From positions 434,001 through 498,000 of the forward strand of contig CAVTOZ010000007.1 in assembly GCA_963736505.1 (NCBI GenBank): a stretch of 64,000 nucleotides of DNA, given 5' to 3'. The position numbers were made by a program, and so were the translations under genes. Position 1 is the stretch's first letter, and each line of letters begins with the position of its first letter. Shown one piece after another: positions 17,220 through 26,221 of the stretch. Source of the DNA: Solirubrobacter sp963736505 (GTDB taxonomy: Bacteria; Actinomycetota; Thermoleophilia; Solirubrobacterales; Solirubrobacteraceae). Under the pieces are notes generated by a model. It was given only the letters and a program-made list of their open reading frames with translations. It was not told the origin of the DNA and searched no databases.

Positions 17220-18371
17220 GTGGACATGACGAGAACGCAGGTGGAGCACCTCGCGGAGGTGGCGCGCGAGCACGGCCGGCTCGGGCTCGACACGGAGTTC
17301 ATGCCCGAGGGGCGCTACAAGCCGCTGCTGTGCCTCGTGCAGATCGCCGTCGGCGACGAGATCGCCGTGCTCGATCCGGTGGACGGCTTCGACCCGCAGC
17401 CGCTGGCCGAGGTGCTGGCCGACCCTGAGATCGAGATCGTCCTGCACGCCGGGCGCCAGGATGTCGCGATCCTGCGCCGCGAGTGGCGGACGACGTTCAC
17501 CAACGTCTTCGACACGCAGGTCTCCGCCGGCTTCGCGGGCTTCTCCGCGCAGGCGGGCTACAGCGGCCTGCTGCACGACGTGCTGCGGATCCGGCTGGCG
17601 AAGACGGCGAGCTTCACGCGCTGGGACGCGCGCCCGCTGACCGAGGAGCAGCTCTCCTACGCGCGCGGCGACGTCGAGCACCTGATGGCGCTCGCGGACG
17701 ATCTCCAGCGGCGCCTGGTCGAGCGCGGCCGGCTCGAGTGGGCGCGCGAGGAATGCGTCGCGATCGCCGAGGCGACCGACGAGCGCGATCCCGACGAGGT
17801 CTGGCGCCGGCTCCCGCGCGTCAGCGGGCTCGACCCGCGCGAGCGCGCCGTGGCGCGCGAGCTCGCCGGCTGGCGCGAGCGCTCGGCCGCCCGTGAGGAC
17901 CGGCCCGTCGGCGCGGTCCTGCGCGACCCGACCGTGGTCGAGCTGGCCAAGCGCCAGCCGCTCGGCCGGCGCGAGCTGTCGCAGATCCGCGGCATCACGC
18001 CCGACGTCGTGCGCCGCCGCGGCGAGGACATCGTGCAGGCGATCGAGCGCGGCAAGCGTGGCGAGCCGATCAAGCTCGAGGAGGGCGACCGCTCTCCGAC
18101 CGAGGCCGTCGACGGCCCGACGATCGCGCTCGCCGAGTCGCTCGTGCGCACGCGCGCGCAGGAGGCCGGCCTCGCGTACGAGCTGATCGCCGCGCGCGCG
18201 GATCTGTCGCCCGTCGTCGTGGCGGCGCGCCGCGGCCACGAGGAGCCCGACGTGCGCACGCTGCAGGGCTGGCGGCGCGAGCTCGTCGGCGCGGAGCTGC
18301 TCGAGCTGCTCGCGGGCCGGCGGCACCTCGCCGTCGGGCCGGGCGGCCGCGTCGAGATCAACGAGGCCTGA
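17220..18371 (+). CDS. rnd: Ribonuclease D (DEDD exonuclease plus HRDC)
   Basis: 3'-5' exoribonuclease of 383 residues involved in tRNA and structured RNA maturation. The DEDDy exonuclease domain at residues 1-170 shows LGLDTEFMPE (Asp-Glu pair), VLHAGRQDVAIL (Asp), and LSYARGDVEHLMAL (Tyr and Asp). One or two HRDC-like helical domains follow (EDRPVGAVLRDPTVVELAKR, then a second at about 290-370). The start is GTG 17220 or ATG 17226. The last codons overlap the convergent TetR gene by 14 bp. Confidence 0.9.
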   Translation: MDMTRTQVEHLAEVAREHGRLGLDTEFMPEGRYKPLLCLVQIAVGDEIAVLDPVDGFDPQPLAEVLADPEIEIVLHAGRQDVAILRREWRTTFTNVFDTQVSAGFAGFSAQAGYSGLLHDVLRIRLAKTASFTRWDARPLTEEQLSYARGDVEHLMALADDLQRRLVERGRLEWAREECVAIAEATDERDPDEVWRRLPRVSGLDPRERAVARELAGWRERSAAREDRPVGAVLRDPTVVELAKRQPLGRRELSQIRGITPDVVRRRGEDIVQAIERGKRGEPIKLEEGDRSPTEAVDGPTIALAESLVRTRAQEAGLAYELIAARADLSPVVVAARRGHEEPDVRTLQGWRRELVGAELLELLAGRRHLAVGPGGRVEINEA

Positions 18372-18945
18372 GGCCGTCCAGCGCGGCCCGCATGACGTCG
18401 AGCGGGTTGCCGATCTTCGCGGCGTCGCCGCCGGAGATGACGATCCGGTAGATCAGCGGGCCGACCAGCATGTCGACCGCGAGCTCCTCGTCGACGTCGC
18501 TGCGCACCTCGCCGCGGGCCTTCGCGCGCCGCACGAGCTCGCGGATGATCCGGCGCCGCGGCTCGACGAGGTTGGCGAAGAAGATCCGGTGCAGGTCCGG
18601 GTCGTCGACGACCTCGGCGAGCATCCGCGGCATCAGACTGAAGCCATCGACGGCGGCGGCGGCGCCGAGCGCCGCCGCCGCCACCGCCGCGAAGTCGCCT
18701 TCCAGGCTGCCGGTGTCGTCCGGCAGCGGGAGGTCGTAGTTGAGGTGCACGATCGCCGCGCGCACGAGCTCGTCCTTGGAGCCGTAGCGGCGGTAGAGCG
18801 TCGCCTTGCCGACGCCGGCGCGCTCCCGGACGGCCTCCATCGTCAGGCCGCGGTAGCCGTCGGAGACGAGCAGCGCCAGCGCCGCGCGCAGGATCGCCTC
18901 GTCGGCCTCGGCCGAGCGCGGCCGTCCGGGAGCGCGCGTGCTCAC
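18358..18945 (-). CDS. TetR family transcriptional regulator
   Basis: 195-residue repressor with an N-terminal TetR HTH (AILRAALALLVSDGYRGLTM, then GVGKATLYRRYGSKDELVRAAI) and a TetR_C-like ligand domain. The GTG start overlaps the stop of the MFS gene (GTGA), so it is the second gene of an efflux operon. Two copies of a 21-bp site upstream of the MFS gene are the likely operator. The inducer is presumably a substrate of the pump. Confidence 0.9.
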   Translation of the reverse strand: MSTRAPGRPRSAEADEAILRAALALLVSDGYRGLTMEAVRERAGVGKATLYRRYGSKDELVRAAIVHLNYDLPLPDDTGSLEGDFAAVAAAALGAAAAVDGFSLMPRMLAEVVDDPDLHRIFFANLVEPRRRIIRELVRRAKARGEVRSDVDEELAVDMLVGPLIYRIVISGGDAAKIGNPLDVMRAALDGLRPR

Positions 18946-20466
18946 GCGACCGCGACCTCGCCGGCCGGCTCGCGCCCGCGGTCGTACGCGGGCAGGAAGG
19001 CGAGCGCGACGAGCGCGCCGGCGAGCGCGACCGCCGCGGCGGCCAGCGCCGCCGTGTGCATGCCCGTCATGAACGCGTCCTGCGCGGCGCCCGCGAGCCG
19101 GTCACCGGCACTGCCGCCGATCCGCCCCGCGACCGCCAGCGCACCGGCGAGCGAGTCCTGCGCCGCAGCCTTCGCGGGCGCGGGCAGGCCGGCGGTGACG
19201 GCGTCCATGTCTCCACGGTAGCCGCTCGACAGCAGCGACCCGAGCACGGCGACGCCGAGCGTCCCGCCGGCCGTCCGCGTCGTGTCGTTGACGGCCGAGC
19301 CGACGCTCATCTTGGCCTCCGGCAGCGAGCCCATGATCGCGTCGGTCGCCGGCGCCATCGCGTTGGCCATGCCGAAGCCGAGCCCGACGAGCGCGATGGC
19401 GATCGTGCCATAGCCGGTCGACCGCATCGGCCGTCGAGAGCAGATAGAGGGCGCCGGCCACGATCGCCAGGCCGCCGGAGACGACGCGCTTGGCGCCGAT
19501 CCGGGCCGCCAGCTGGGCGGACAGCGGGCCGCCGAGCACGAGCCCGGCGGCGACCGGCATCGTGCGCACGCCCGCCTCCAGCGCCGAGTACCCGAGCACG
19601 TCCTGGAGGTACTGCGTGAGGAAGAAGATCATCCCGAACAGGGCGAAGAACGCGAGCGAGATCGCGGTGCTTGACGCGCTGAAGCGCGGGTTGCGGAACA
19701 GCCGCACGTCGAGCATCGGCTCCGGCGCGCGCAGCTCCCAAGCGACGAAGCCGGCCAGCACCACGGCGGCGGCGGCGAAGGCGCCCAGCACGCCGGCGTC
19801 GGTCCAGCCGCGGCCCGGCGCCTCGATCAGGGCCCACACGAGCGCGGTCAGCCCGGCGATCGAGAGCACGAAGCCGGGGACGTCGAGCCGCGGCGCGGAG
19901 TCGTCCTTGCTCTCGGGCACGAGCCAGCGGCCGGCGATCAGGGCGACGGCGACGATCGGGAGATTGACGAGGAAGATCGAGCTCCAGGTCGAGTGCTCGA
20001 GCAGCCAGCCGCCGGTGACGGGGCCGATCGCGATGCCCAGGCCGGAGAAGCCGGCCCAGATGCCGATCGCCTTGCCGCGCTCGTCGGCGGGGAACGTGGC
20101 GGTCAGGATCGACAGTGTCGACGGCATGATCAGCGCGCCGCCCACGCCCATCAGCGCGCGCGTCGCGATCAGCATCGCGGCCGAGCCGCTCAGCGCGGCG
20201 CCCAGCGAGCCGGCGCCGAAGACGATCAGCCCGAGCGTGAGCGCGCGCTTGCGGCCGAAGCGGTCGCCGAGCGCGCCGGCGGTCAGCAGGACGCCGGAGA
20301 AGACGAGCAGGTAGGCGTCGACGATCCACTGCAGCTGCGAGGCGCTGGCGTCCAGCTCGTGCTGGAGCGTCGGCAGGGCCACGTTGAGGATGGTGTTGTC
20401 GACTCCGATGATCAGGAGCGACAGGCAGAGGACGGCGAGCGTCCACCAGCGGCGGGGATCGGGCAT
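18942..20466 (-). pseudogene. DHA2-type drug-efflux MFS transporter, single frameshift near 19,435
   Basis: EmrB/QacA-like permease with 14 membrane segments, about 507 residues when repaired. Start at ATG 20466 behind an AAGGAG ribosome site. Motifs: VDNTILNVALPTL in TM1, LGDRFGRKRALTLG after TM2, WAGFSGLGIAIGPVTGGWLL in TM5. The frame runs to ALYLLSTADA, then one surplus base around 19,430-19,440 separates it from STGYGTIAIALVGLGFG and the last four helices, which end at 18942. The rest is undamaged, so a sequencing error is likely. TetR follows in the same operon and twin operators precede it. Confidence 0.82.
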
Positions 20467-20485
20467 CAGACGGCTCCTTCGAATA

Positions 20486-20559
20486 GAAACGAGACAGTTC
20501 CGTTTTGTATCTACCCGCAAGGTAGCGAATCACGATAAGAAACGCAAGCGTTCCGTTTC
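20486..20559. promoter_or_regulatory. Two copies of a TetR-type operator
   Basis: GAAACG-N9-CGTTTT (20486-20506) and GAAACG-N9-CGTTTC (20539-20559) share the half sites and the internal GTTCCGTTT, and lie 53 bp (about five helical turns) apart just upstream of the MFS-TetR operon. They are the only candidate binding sites for the TetR product in this gap. The repeats are seen directly; the role is inferred. Confidence 0.6.
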
Positions 20560-20578
20560 GTAATTCGTCAAAGGAAAA

Positions 20579-20618
20579 CCGCGGCGCCTGGGGGAGAGGG
20601 GGGTCCCAGGCGCCGCGG
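20579..20618 (-). terminator. Strong intrinsic terminator, minus strand
   Basis: A perfect 14-bp stem CCGCGGCGCCTGGG / CCCAGGCGCCGCGG with a 12-nt loop, followed on the minus strand by TTTTCCTTT. This is the best-formed Rho-independent terminator near here and can only serve the small minus-strand reading frame at 20681-20788. Confidence 0.68.
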
Positions 20619-20680
20619 CGGTCCGAATCGGGGCGGCGGGGCGGCGAGGTCGGAAAACCCGCCGCCTTATGTCGCACGCC

Positions 20681-20788
20681 TCAGTGCGTGCTCGAGCCGG
20701 CCCACGCCATCAGAGCGAAGAGGCCGGCCGCCACCATGGCCAGGAGGGTCGGGAGGGATGAGGTCAGGGCGGCGAGCACGTTGACCAT
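20681..20788 (-). CDS. Small single-pass membrane peptide (35 aa)
   Basis: A 35-codon frame, beginning MVNVLAALTSSLPTLLAM and continuing with a hydrophobic alanine/leucine stretch (residues 4-30), ends SSTH. It would insert as one transmembrane helix. Support: it is followed 60 bp later by the strong minus-strand terminator, and no other gene there needs one. No clear ribosome site is visible (GAGG lies too far upstream). It shows no recognised family. It lies between the efflux operon and the peptidoglycan-recycling operon. Could be a toxin-like or regulatory peptide; unproven. Confidence 0.42.
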   Translation of the reverse strand: MVNVLAALTSSLPTLLAMVAAGLFALMAWAGSSTH

Positions 20789-20869
20789 GGTGGACCCGAA
20801 CCTCAAGCCGGGGCTAATGGCCTCATCAAGCCCCGTTAAGACTTCGGCGCCGCATGAGAGCATGCCCCG

Positions 20870-21700
20870 ATGCTCGCCGTCGACCTCGGCAAGACGGCCT
20901 GCCGCGCGGCCGTGGATGGAGCGGAGCCGGTCGTCGTGGCGGGCGCTCCGGGCCTTGCGCAGGCGGGCGGCGTGGCCGCGGCGGAGGCGGCCGTGCTGGC
21001 CGCTGCGCGCGCGCTCGGGCTCGACCGCGCCGACGAGATCGTGATCGGCGCGGCCGGTGCGCTGGCCGCCCCGGACGCGGCGCGGGCGCTGGGCGAGGCC
21101 CTGCTGCGCTCGCTCGCGGCCGAGCGCGTGGCGGTGACCAGCGACGCGGTGCTCGCGCACGCGGGCGCGCTGGGCGGGCGGCCGGGAGCCGTGCTGATCG
21201 CCGGGACCGGCGTGGTCGCGCTGGCGATCGGCGCCGACGGCGCCCTGAAGACCGCGGACGGCTGGGGCACGTGGCTCGGCGACGAGGGCGGCGGCGCCTG
21301 GATCGGCGCCAACGGGCTGCGCGCGGCGCTGCGCGCCTACGACGGGCGCGGGCCGTCGACGGTCCTGCTCGACGCCGCCCGCGCGCGCTTCGGCGACCCG
21401 TCCGGCTGGCCCGCGCTGCTCGCGCGCGACGGCAACCCCGCACGCACGCTCGCCGCGTTCGCGCCCGACGTGGTGGCGGCCGCCGGGGACGCGGCGGCGA
21501 TGGCGATCGTGAGCGTCGCCGCCGAGGCGCTCGCCACGACCGCCCGGGCCGTCGGCGACGGCCCGCTGGCGATGGTCGGCGGGCTGGCGGACGTCGAGGC
21601 GCTGCGCGACGACCTCGAGCTCGTCCCGGCCGCGGGCGACGCGCTCGCCGGCGCGCGGCGCCTCGGGGCGATCCACGAGCCGCACGTGATCCGCGTGCGA
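20870..21700 (+). CDS. N-acetylglucosamine kinase-like (BadF/BcrA ATPase family), 3' end unresolved
   Basis: Sugar kinase of the ASKHA fold, about 277 residues visible. The phosphate-1 loop is LAVDLGKTACRAAV, the adenosine/phosphate-2 motifs are VLIAGTGVVALAI and WLGDEGGGAWIGANGLRAAL, and AMVGGLADVEAL is the C-terminal adenosine motif. Such kinases phosphorylate GlcNAc or anhMurNAc-derived sugars. The frame does not stop but runs on as nonsense into the next gene. Around 21,690-21,700 a missing CG (or one extra base) would join it directly to the MurQ frame, so either the stop has been lost or kinase and etherase are naturally fused. First gene of a recycling operon with murQ and anmK. Confidence 0.78.
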
Positions 21701-21746
21701 GGCGGCGGCCTCGGCGGAGGCCGTCGACGCGCTCGCGACCGAGGCC

Positions 21747-22583
21747 GTGCGGCCTGGGCTCGACGACCTCGACGCGCGCCCGATCGCCGACGTCGTCGCG
21801 CTGCTCGTCGCCGCCGAGGGCGACGCGCACGCCGCCGTGGCGGCGGCCGTGCCGCGGATCGCGGAGGCCGCCGAACGGATCGCCGCCCGGCTGGAGCGCG
21901 GCGGGCGCCTGGTCTACGCCGGCGCGGGGACCGCGGGCCGGCTCGGCGTGCTCGACGCGGCCGAGTGCGGGCCGACGTTCGGGACCGACCGCGTGCGCGG
22001 CGTGCTCGCCGGCGGCCCGGCGGCGATGACCGAGCCCGCCGAGGGCGCCGAGGACGCGTTCGATCCCGCGCCGCTCGCGGACCTGGGCGCCGCCGACGCG
22101 CTCGTCGGCATCAGCGCGTCCGGGCGCACGCCGTACGTGCTCGGCGCGCTCGAGCACGCGCGCGCGGCCGGCGCGCTGACGATCGCGATCGTCAACAACC
22201 CGCGCAGCCCCGTCACGGCCGACGTCACGATCGAGCTGCTGACCGGGCCCGAGGTGCTGGCCGGCTCGACCCGCCTGACCGCCGGCACGGCGCAGAAGGT
22301 CGTCCTCAACGCGCTCTCGACGTCGGTGATGATCGCGCTCGGGAAGGCCTACGGCGCCCGCATGGTCGACCTGCGCGCGACCAACGCGAAGCTGCGCCGC
22401 CGCGCCGTCCGCATCGTCCGCGACGCGGCCGGCGTCGACGAGGCCGCCGCCGCGGCCGCGCTCGCCGCCGCCGGCGGCCACGCCAAGACGGCCATCGTGG
22501 CGCTGCTGGCGGGCGTCGACGCCGCCGAGGCGGCCGCCCGCCTGGACGCCGCGCGCGGGCGCGTGCGGGACGCCCTCGCATGA
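21747..22583 (+). CDS. murQ: N-acetylmuramic acid 6-phosphate etherase
   Basis: Cleaves the lactyl ether of MurNAc-6-P to give GlcNAc-6-P and D-lactate in peptidoglycan recycling. The SIS domain shows RLVYAGAGTAGRLGVLDAAE, the GISASGRTPYVLGAL sugar-phosphate loop and TAQKVVLNALSTSVMIALGK, all hallmark MurQ motifs. The GTG at 21747 is the only start codon in this frame, but homologous sequence (SAEAVDALATEA) extends about 17 codons upstream to a TGA at 21687. The real N-terminus therefore lies in the damaged junction with the kinase. The stop overlaps anmK (ATGA). Confidence 0.9.
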   Translation: MRPGLDDLDARPIADVVALLVAAEGDAHAAVAAAVPRIAEAAERIAARLERGGRLVYAGAGTAGRLGVLDAAECGPTFGTDRVRGVLAGGPAAMTEPAEGAEDAFDPAPLADLGAADALVGISASGRTPYVLGALEHARAAGALTIAIVNNPRSPVTADVTIELLTGPEVLAGSTRLTAGTAQKVVLNALSTSVMIALGKAYGARMVDLRATNAKLRRRAVRIVRDAAGVDEAAAAAALAAAGGHAKTAIVALLAGVDAAEAAARLDAARGRVRDALA

Positions 22584-23669
22584 GGGTGATCGGGCTGATG
22601 ACGGGCACGTCGATGGACGGGCTCGACGGCGCCCTCGCGGAGCTGACGTGGGAGGGCGCGACGATCGCGCTGCAGCCGCTCCGGCACGTCGAGCGGCCGT
22701 GGCCCGAGGCCGTGCGCGCGCGGCTGCACGCCGCCCTCGGGCTGACGACCGCGGGCGAGCTGTGCGAGCTGGACCAGCTCGTCGGTCAGGCGTCCGCGCG
22801 GCTCGCGGCCGAGCTCGGCCCGGCCGACCTGGTCGTCAGCCACGGGCAGACCGTCCACCACTGGGTCGAGGGCAGCGAGGCGAAGGGGACGCTGCAGCTC
22901 GGGCAGCCGGCCTGGATCGCCGAAGCGACCGGGACGCCGGTCGTCTCCGACCTGCGCGCGCGCGACATCGCCGCCGGCGGTCACGGCGCCCCGCTCGCGG
23001 GCGTGCTCGACGCGCTCTGGCTCCAGGGCGACCGCACGCGCGCCGCGCTCAACCTCGGCGGGATCGCGAACGTGACGGTCGTCGCCCCCGGCCGGCCGCC
23101 GCTCGCGTTCGACACCGGCCCCGCCAACTGCCTGCTCGACGAGGCCGCGCGCCGCGCGACCGGCGCGCCCGCCGACCACGGCGGCCGGCTCGCGAGCGCC
23201 GGGACCCCGCGGCCGGACCTGCTCGAGCGCCTGCTCGCGGATCCGTACTACGCGCTCGCCCCGCCCAAGTCCACGGGCCGCGAGCACTTCTCGCTCGGCG
23301 AGCTGCCGGACGCGACGCCGGAGGACCTGCTCGCGACGCTGACCGAGCTGACCGCGATCACCGTGGCGCAGGCGCTGGCGCCGTACGACCCCGCCGAGGT
23401 CGTCGCGTCCGGCGGCGGCGTCCGCAACCCCGCGCTGCTCGCCGCCCTGCGCCGCCGCGCTGCCGCTCGTCACCAGCGACGAGCGCGGCCTGCCCGCGCA
23501 GGCGAAGGAGGCGTACCTGATGGCGCTGGTCGGCTTCCTCGCCTGGCACCAGGTGCCGCTGCTCTCCGGCCCGCGCGTGCTCGGCCGCATCTCCCCCGGC
23601 GGCACCGCGCCGCTGCGCCTTCCCGAGCCGGGCCCGCCGCCGCGGGCCTTGGCGCTCAGAACGCGGTGA
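22580..23669 (+). pseudogene. anmK: Anhydro-N-acetylmuramic acid kinase, single frameshift near 23,455
   Basis: Converts anhydro-MurNAc released from peptidoglycan to MurNAc-6-P, the MurQ substrate. Start MRVIGLMTGTSMDGLDGAL overlaps the murQ stop. Motifs: DLVVSHGQTVHHW, GTLQLGQPAWIAE, NLGGIANVTV, AFDTGPANCLLD, VVASGGGVRNPALL. After LLAALRR the frame changes by one base in the run CGCCGCCGCGC. The continuing frame reads ALPLVTSDERGLPAQAKEAY and ends at 23669, overlapping the convergent beta-propeller gene by 14 bp. Everything else is conserved, so this is probably a base-calling error in an active gene. Confidence 0.85.
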
Positions 23670-25446
23670 AGCCCGCCCCCGCGAGCGTGTCGAGCCGGTT
23701 GGCGCCGAGCCCGGAGTAGGAGAGCGTGTAGAGCTTGTCGCCGACCACGAGCGAGCGGTCGATCGCGGCTCCGGCGGGGTGCTGGATCCGCCCGGCCTCG
23801 CTCAGCGGCGCTCCGCTCGCGTGCAGCCCGACCGCGCCCTGGAACGTCTCGTTCTGGAACGGCAGCACCGCCAGGCCGGTCTTCGGCCAGTACAGGAACG
23901 CGTGCGGGTCGGACTCGACCGCCGTGGAGCCGGAGCCGAGGTCCAGCTGCGACACCCGCTTCGGCGCCGCCATGTCGGAGACGTCGAACAGCGAGGCCTG
24001 GACGGTCGCCCCGTCGCGCCCGATGCCGAGCAACAGCGTGTCGCTCACCGGGTGCAGGTACGCGGAGTAGCCCGGCAGCTCGAGCGTGCCGCGCACCGCC
24101 GGCGCCGTCGGGTCCGACAGGTCGAGCGCGTACAGCGGGTCGGTGCGCCGGAACGTGACGACGAACCCGCGCTCGCCCATGAAGCGCACGGCATAGATCT
24201 GCTGGCCCTGGCCGAGCCCGCCGACGGAGCCGATGCGCTGCATCCGCGCGCCGTCCTGTCGCAGCACGGTCACGGTGCTCGACGACGTCTCCGCCGTTCC
24301 CGGCTGCCACGGCGGCAGCTCGGTCGTCGCCACGCGCAGGTCGCCCTTGTACTGCGACAGCGCGTACGAGTTGAGGATGAACCCGGGCACGGTGCCGCTG
24401 GCGCGGTAGACGGTGTGCTCGGGGTCGGAGATGTCGAAGCGGTGGATCTCGGTCGTGACCGTGTCCGGCACGGCCGTGCCCTGCTCGAGCGCGCGCACGT
24501 AGCGGCGGCTCGCCACGTACAGGCTGTCCTCGGAGCCGTAGACGACCTGCGCGCCCGCCATCACGCCGTCGCGGTCGAGCGAGTACATGCCGCGGTCGAG
24601 GTCGACGGTGAGGATCGCCAGCACGTCAAGGCCGGAGAACTGCGCCGGCCGCCGGACCGCGTCGCACGGCGCGAGGTCGCGCTTGAACGTACGGCCGCTG
24701 AGCCTGCTCTTGAGCACGGTGTGGCCGAGGAACGCGCGCTTGCCGGCCGCCTCCGGCTGCGCGATCGGCGCGGGCGCCGCGTCGATCACGAGCCGCGCCG
24801 TCGCGCCGTGCTGGCGCGCGTCGACGAAGCGCCCGTCGATCGTCATCGTGCGCGCGACCTTCGGCGCGCTCGGGTCCGAGACGTCGATCTCGGTCACGAC
24901 CGTCTTCGGGGCGAGCCCGACGAGCGGCGTCGGCGCGATCGGGGCCGAGGTGGCGTAGTTGCCCGCGCCCGCGATCGCCAGCACGCGGTCGCCGCGCACG
25001 AGCAGCTGCTGGCCGGTGCCCTCGAGCGCGAGCGTGCCGGTCACGACCGGCGCGGCGCCTGTCACATCGATGATCCGCAGCGTCCCGTCGGTCACCGCGA
25101 AGACGTGCCGCCCGTCGGTCTTGACGACGTCGGGCTCGTCGACGCCGAGCTCCTGCACGTTCGTCGTCGAGAACGTGTCGCCGGCCTCGGGGGCGGCGGT
25201 CGGCGCGATCGTGCCCGCGACCGAGTCCGGCGGCAGCGGGCGCGGCGTGACGATCGGCTGCCCGCCGACGGGCTGCGTGCGCGGCAGCACGCCGACGCCG
25301 CCGCCCGTCCGCTCCGCGCCCGTGCGCGCGAAGGACACGAGGTCCTTGCAGCTGGTGAACGCTTTCAGCCGCGCGGTCGCGGCGCCCGCGTCCGGCACCG
25401 CGATCAGACCCGTCATCAGCGTGAGCACGGCCACTCGGTAGCGCAT
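23656..25446 (-). CDS. Secreted beta-propeller domain protein
   Basis: Exported protein of 596 residues. A signal peptide (residues 1-22) is followed by the Beta_propel family domain: NVQELGVDEPDVVKTDGRHV is the signature stretch, then repeated blades such as RIIDVTGAAPVVTGTLALEG, EIDVSDPSAPKVARTM, RFDISDPEHTVYRASGTVPG and LDLSDPTAPAVRGTLELPG. Function in these bacteria is unknown; propellers usually bind proteins or polysaccharide. Convergent with anmK. It may associate with the cell wall, but no anchor is seen. Confidence 0.85.
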   Translation of the reverse strand: MRYRVAVLTLMTGLIAVPDAGAATARLKAFTSCKDLVSFARTGAERTGGGVGVLPRTQPVGGQPIVTPRPLPPDSVAGTIAPTAAPEAGDTFSTTNVQELGVDEPDVVKTDGRHVFAVTDGTLRIIDVTGAAPVVTGTLALEGTGQQLLVRGDRVLAIAGAGNYATSAPIAPTPLVGLAPKTVVTEIDVSDPSAPKVARTMTIDGRFVDARQHGATARLVIDAAPAPIAQPEAAGKRAFLGHTVLKSRLSGRTFKRDLAPCDAVRRPAQFSGLDVLAILTVDLDRGMYSLDRDGVMAGAQVVYGSEDSLYVASRRYVRALEQGTAVPDTVTTEIHRFDISDPEHTVYRASGTVPGFILNSYALSQYKGDLRVATTELPPWQPGTAETSSSTVTVLRQDGARMQRIGSVGGLGQGQQIYAVRFMGERGFVVTFRRTDPLYALDLSDPTAPAVRGTLELPGYSAYLHPVSDTLLLGIGRDGATVQASLFDVSDMAAPKRVSQLDLGSGSTAVESDPHAFLYWPKTGLAVLPFQNETFQGAVGLHASGAPLSEAGRIQHPAGAAIDRSLVVGDKLYTLSYSGLGANRLDTLAGAGFTAF

Positions 25447-25477
25447 AGACGCGACGCTACCGCGTCATGATGCCCGC

Positions 25478-26221
25478 GTGACGACGATCGGCCTGATGCA
25501 TCCCGGCGAGATGGGCGCCGCCGTGGGCGCGCTGCTCGTCGCGGCGGGCCATACGGTGCTGTGGCTGCCCGCCGGGCGCAGCGAGGCGACCGCCGCCCGC
25601 GCGCAGGCCGCGGGCCTCACGCCGGCGGCCGCGCTCGACGCCGCCGAGGTCGTGCTGTCGATCTGCCCGCCGCACGCCGCGCTCGGCGTCGCGCGCCCGG
25701 GCGGCCTGTTCGTCGACGCCAACGCGATCTCCCCCGCGACCGCGCTGCAGGTCGGCGCGAAGGCGGGCGAGTGGGTCGACGGCGGGATCGTCGGGCCGCC
25801 GCCGGTCACGCCCGGGACGACCCGGCTCTACCTCGCGGGCGAGCGCGCGCCGGAGATCGCGGCGCTGTTCGCGCCGACCGCGCTCGAGCCGGTCGTGCTC
25901 GACGCTCCGCCGCCGGCCGCCTCGGCGCTGAAGATGGCCTACGCCGCGTGGACGAAGGGCGGCGCCGCGCTGCTGCTGGCGCTGCGCGCGACGGCGCGCG
26001 CGAGCGGCGTCGAGGACGCGCTGCTGGCCGAGTGGGCGCGCTCGCAGCCCGGCCTCCAGGCGCGCTCGGAGGCCGCGGCGGAGAGCGCCGCGGCCAAGGG
26101 CTGGCGCTGGATCGGCGAGATGGAGGAGATCGCGGCGACGTTCGCCGCGGCCGGCCAGCCCGCCGGCTTCCACGCCGCCGCCGCCGAGGTCTACCGGCAG
26201 GCGCCGCGCGCCGACAGCTGA
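25478..26221 (+). CDS. NAD(P)-binding 6-phosphogluconate-dehydrogenase-like protein with DUF1932-type C-terminus
   Basis: 247 residues: an N-terminal Rossmann domain (IGLMHPGEMGAAVGALLVAAG) of the beta-hydroxyacid dehydrogenase type, with DGGIVGPPPVTPGTTRLYL corresponding to the substrate-loop region, and a C-terminal helical DUF1932-like domain (LKMAYAAWTKGGAALLLAL includes the catalytic-type Lys). It probably oxidises a small hydroxy acid or phosphorylated acid. GTG start; a CATGAT hexamer 7 nt upstream suggests a leaderless mRNA. Its end overlaps the convergent amidase by 31 bp. Confidence 0.78.
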   Translation: MTTIGLMHPGEMGAAVGALLVAAGHTVLWLPAGRSEATAARAQAAGLTPAAALDAAEVVLSICPPHAALGVARPGGLFVDANAISPATALQVGAKAGEWVDGGIVGPPPVTPGTTRLYLAGERAPEIAALFAPTALEPVVLDAPPPAASALKMAYAAWTKGGAALLLALRATARASGVEDALLAEWARSQPGLQARSEAAAESAAAKGWRWIGEMEEIAATFAAAGQPAGFHAAAAEVYRQAPRADS

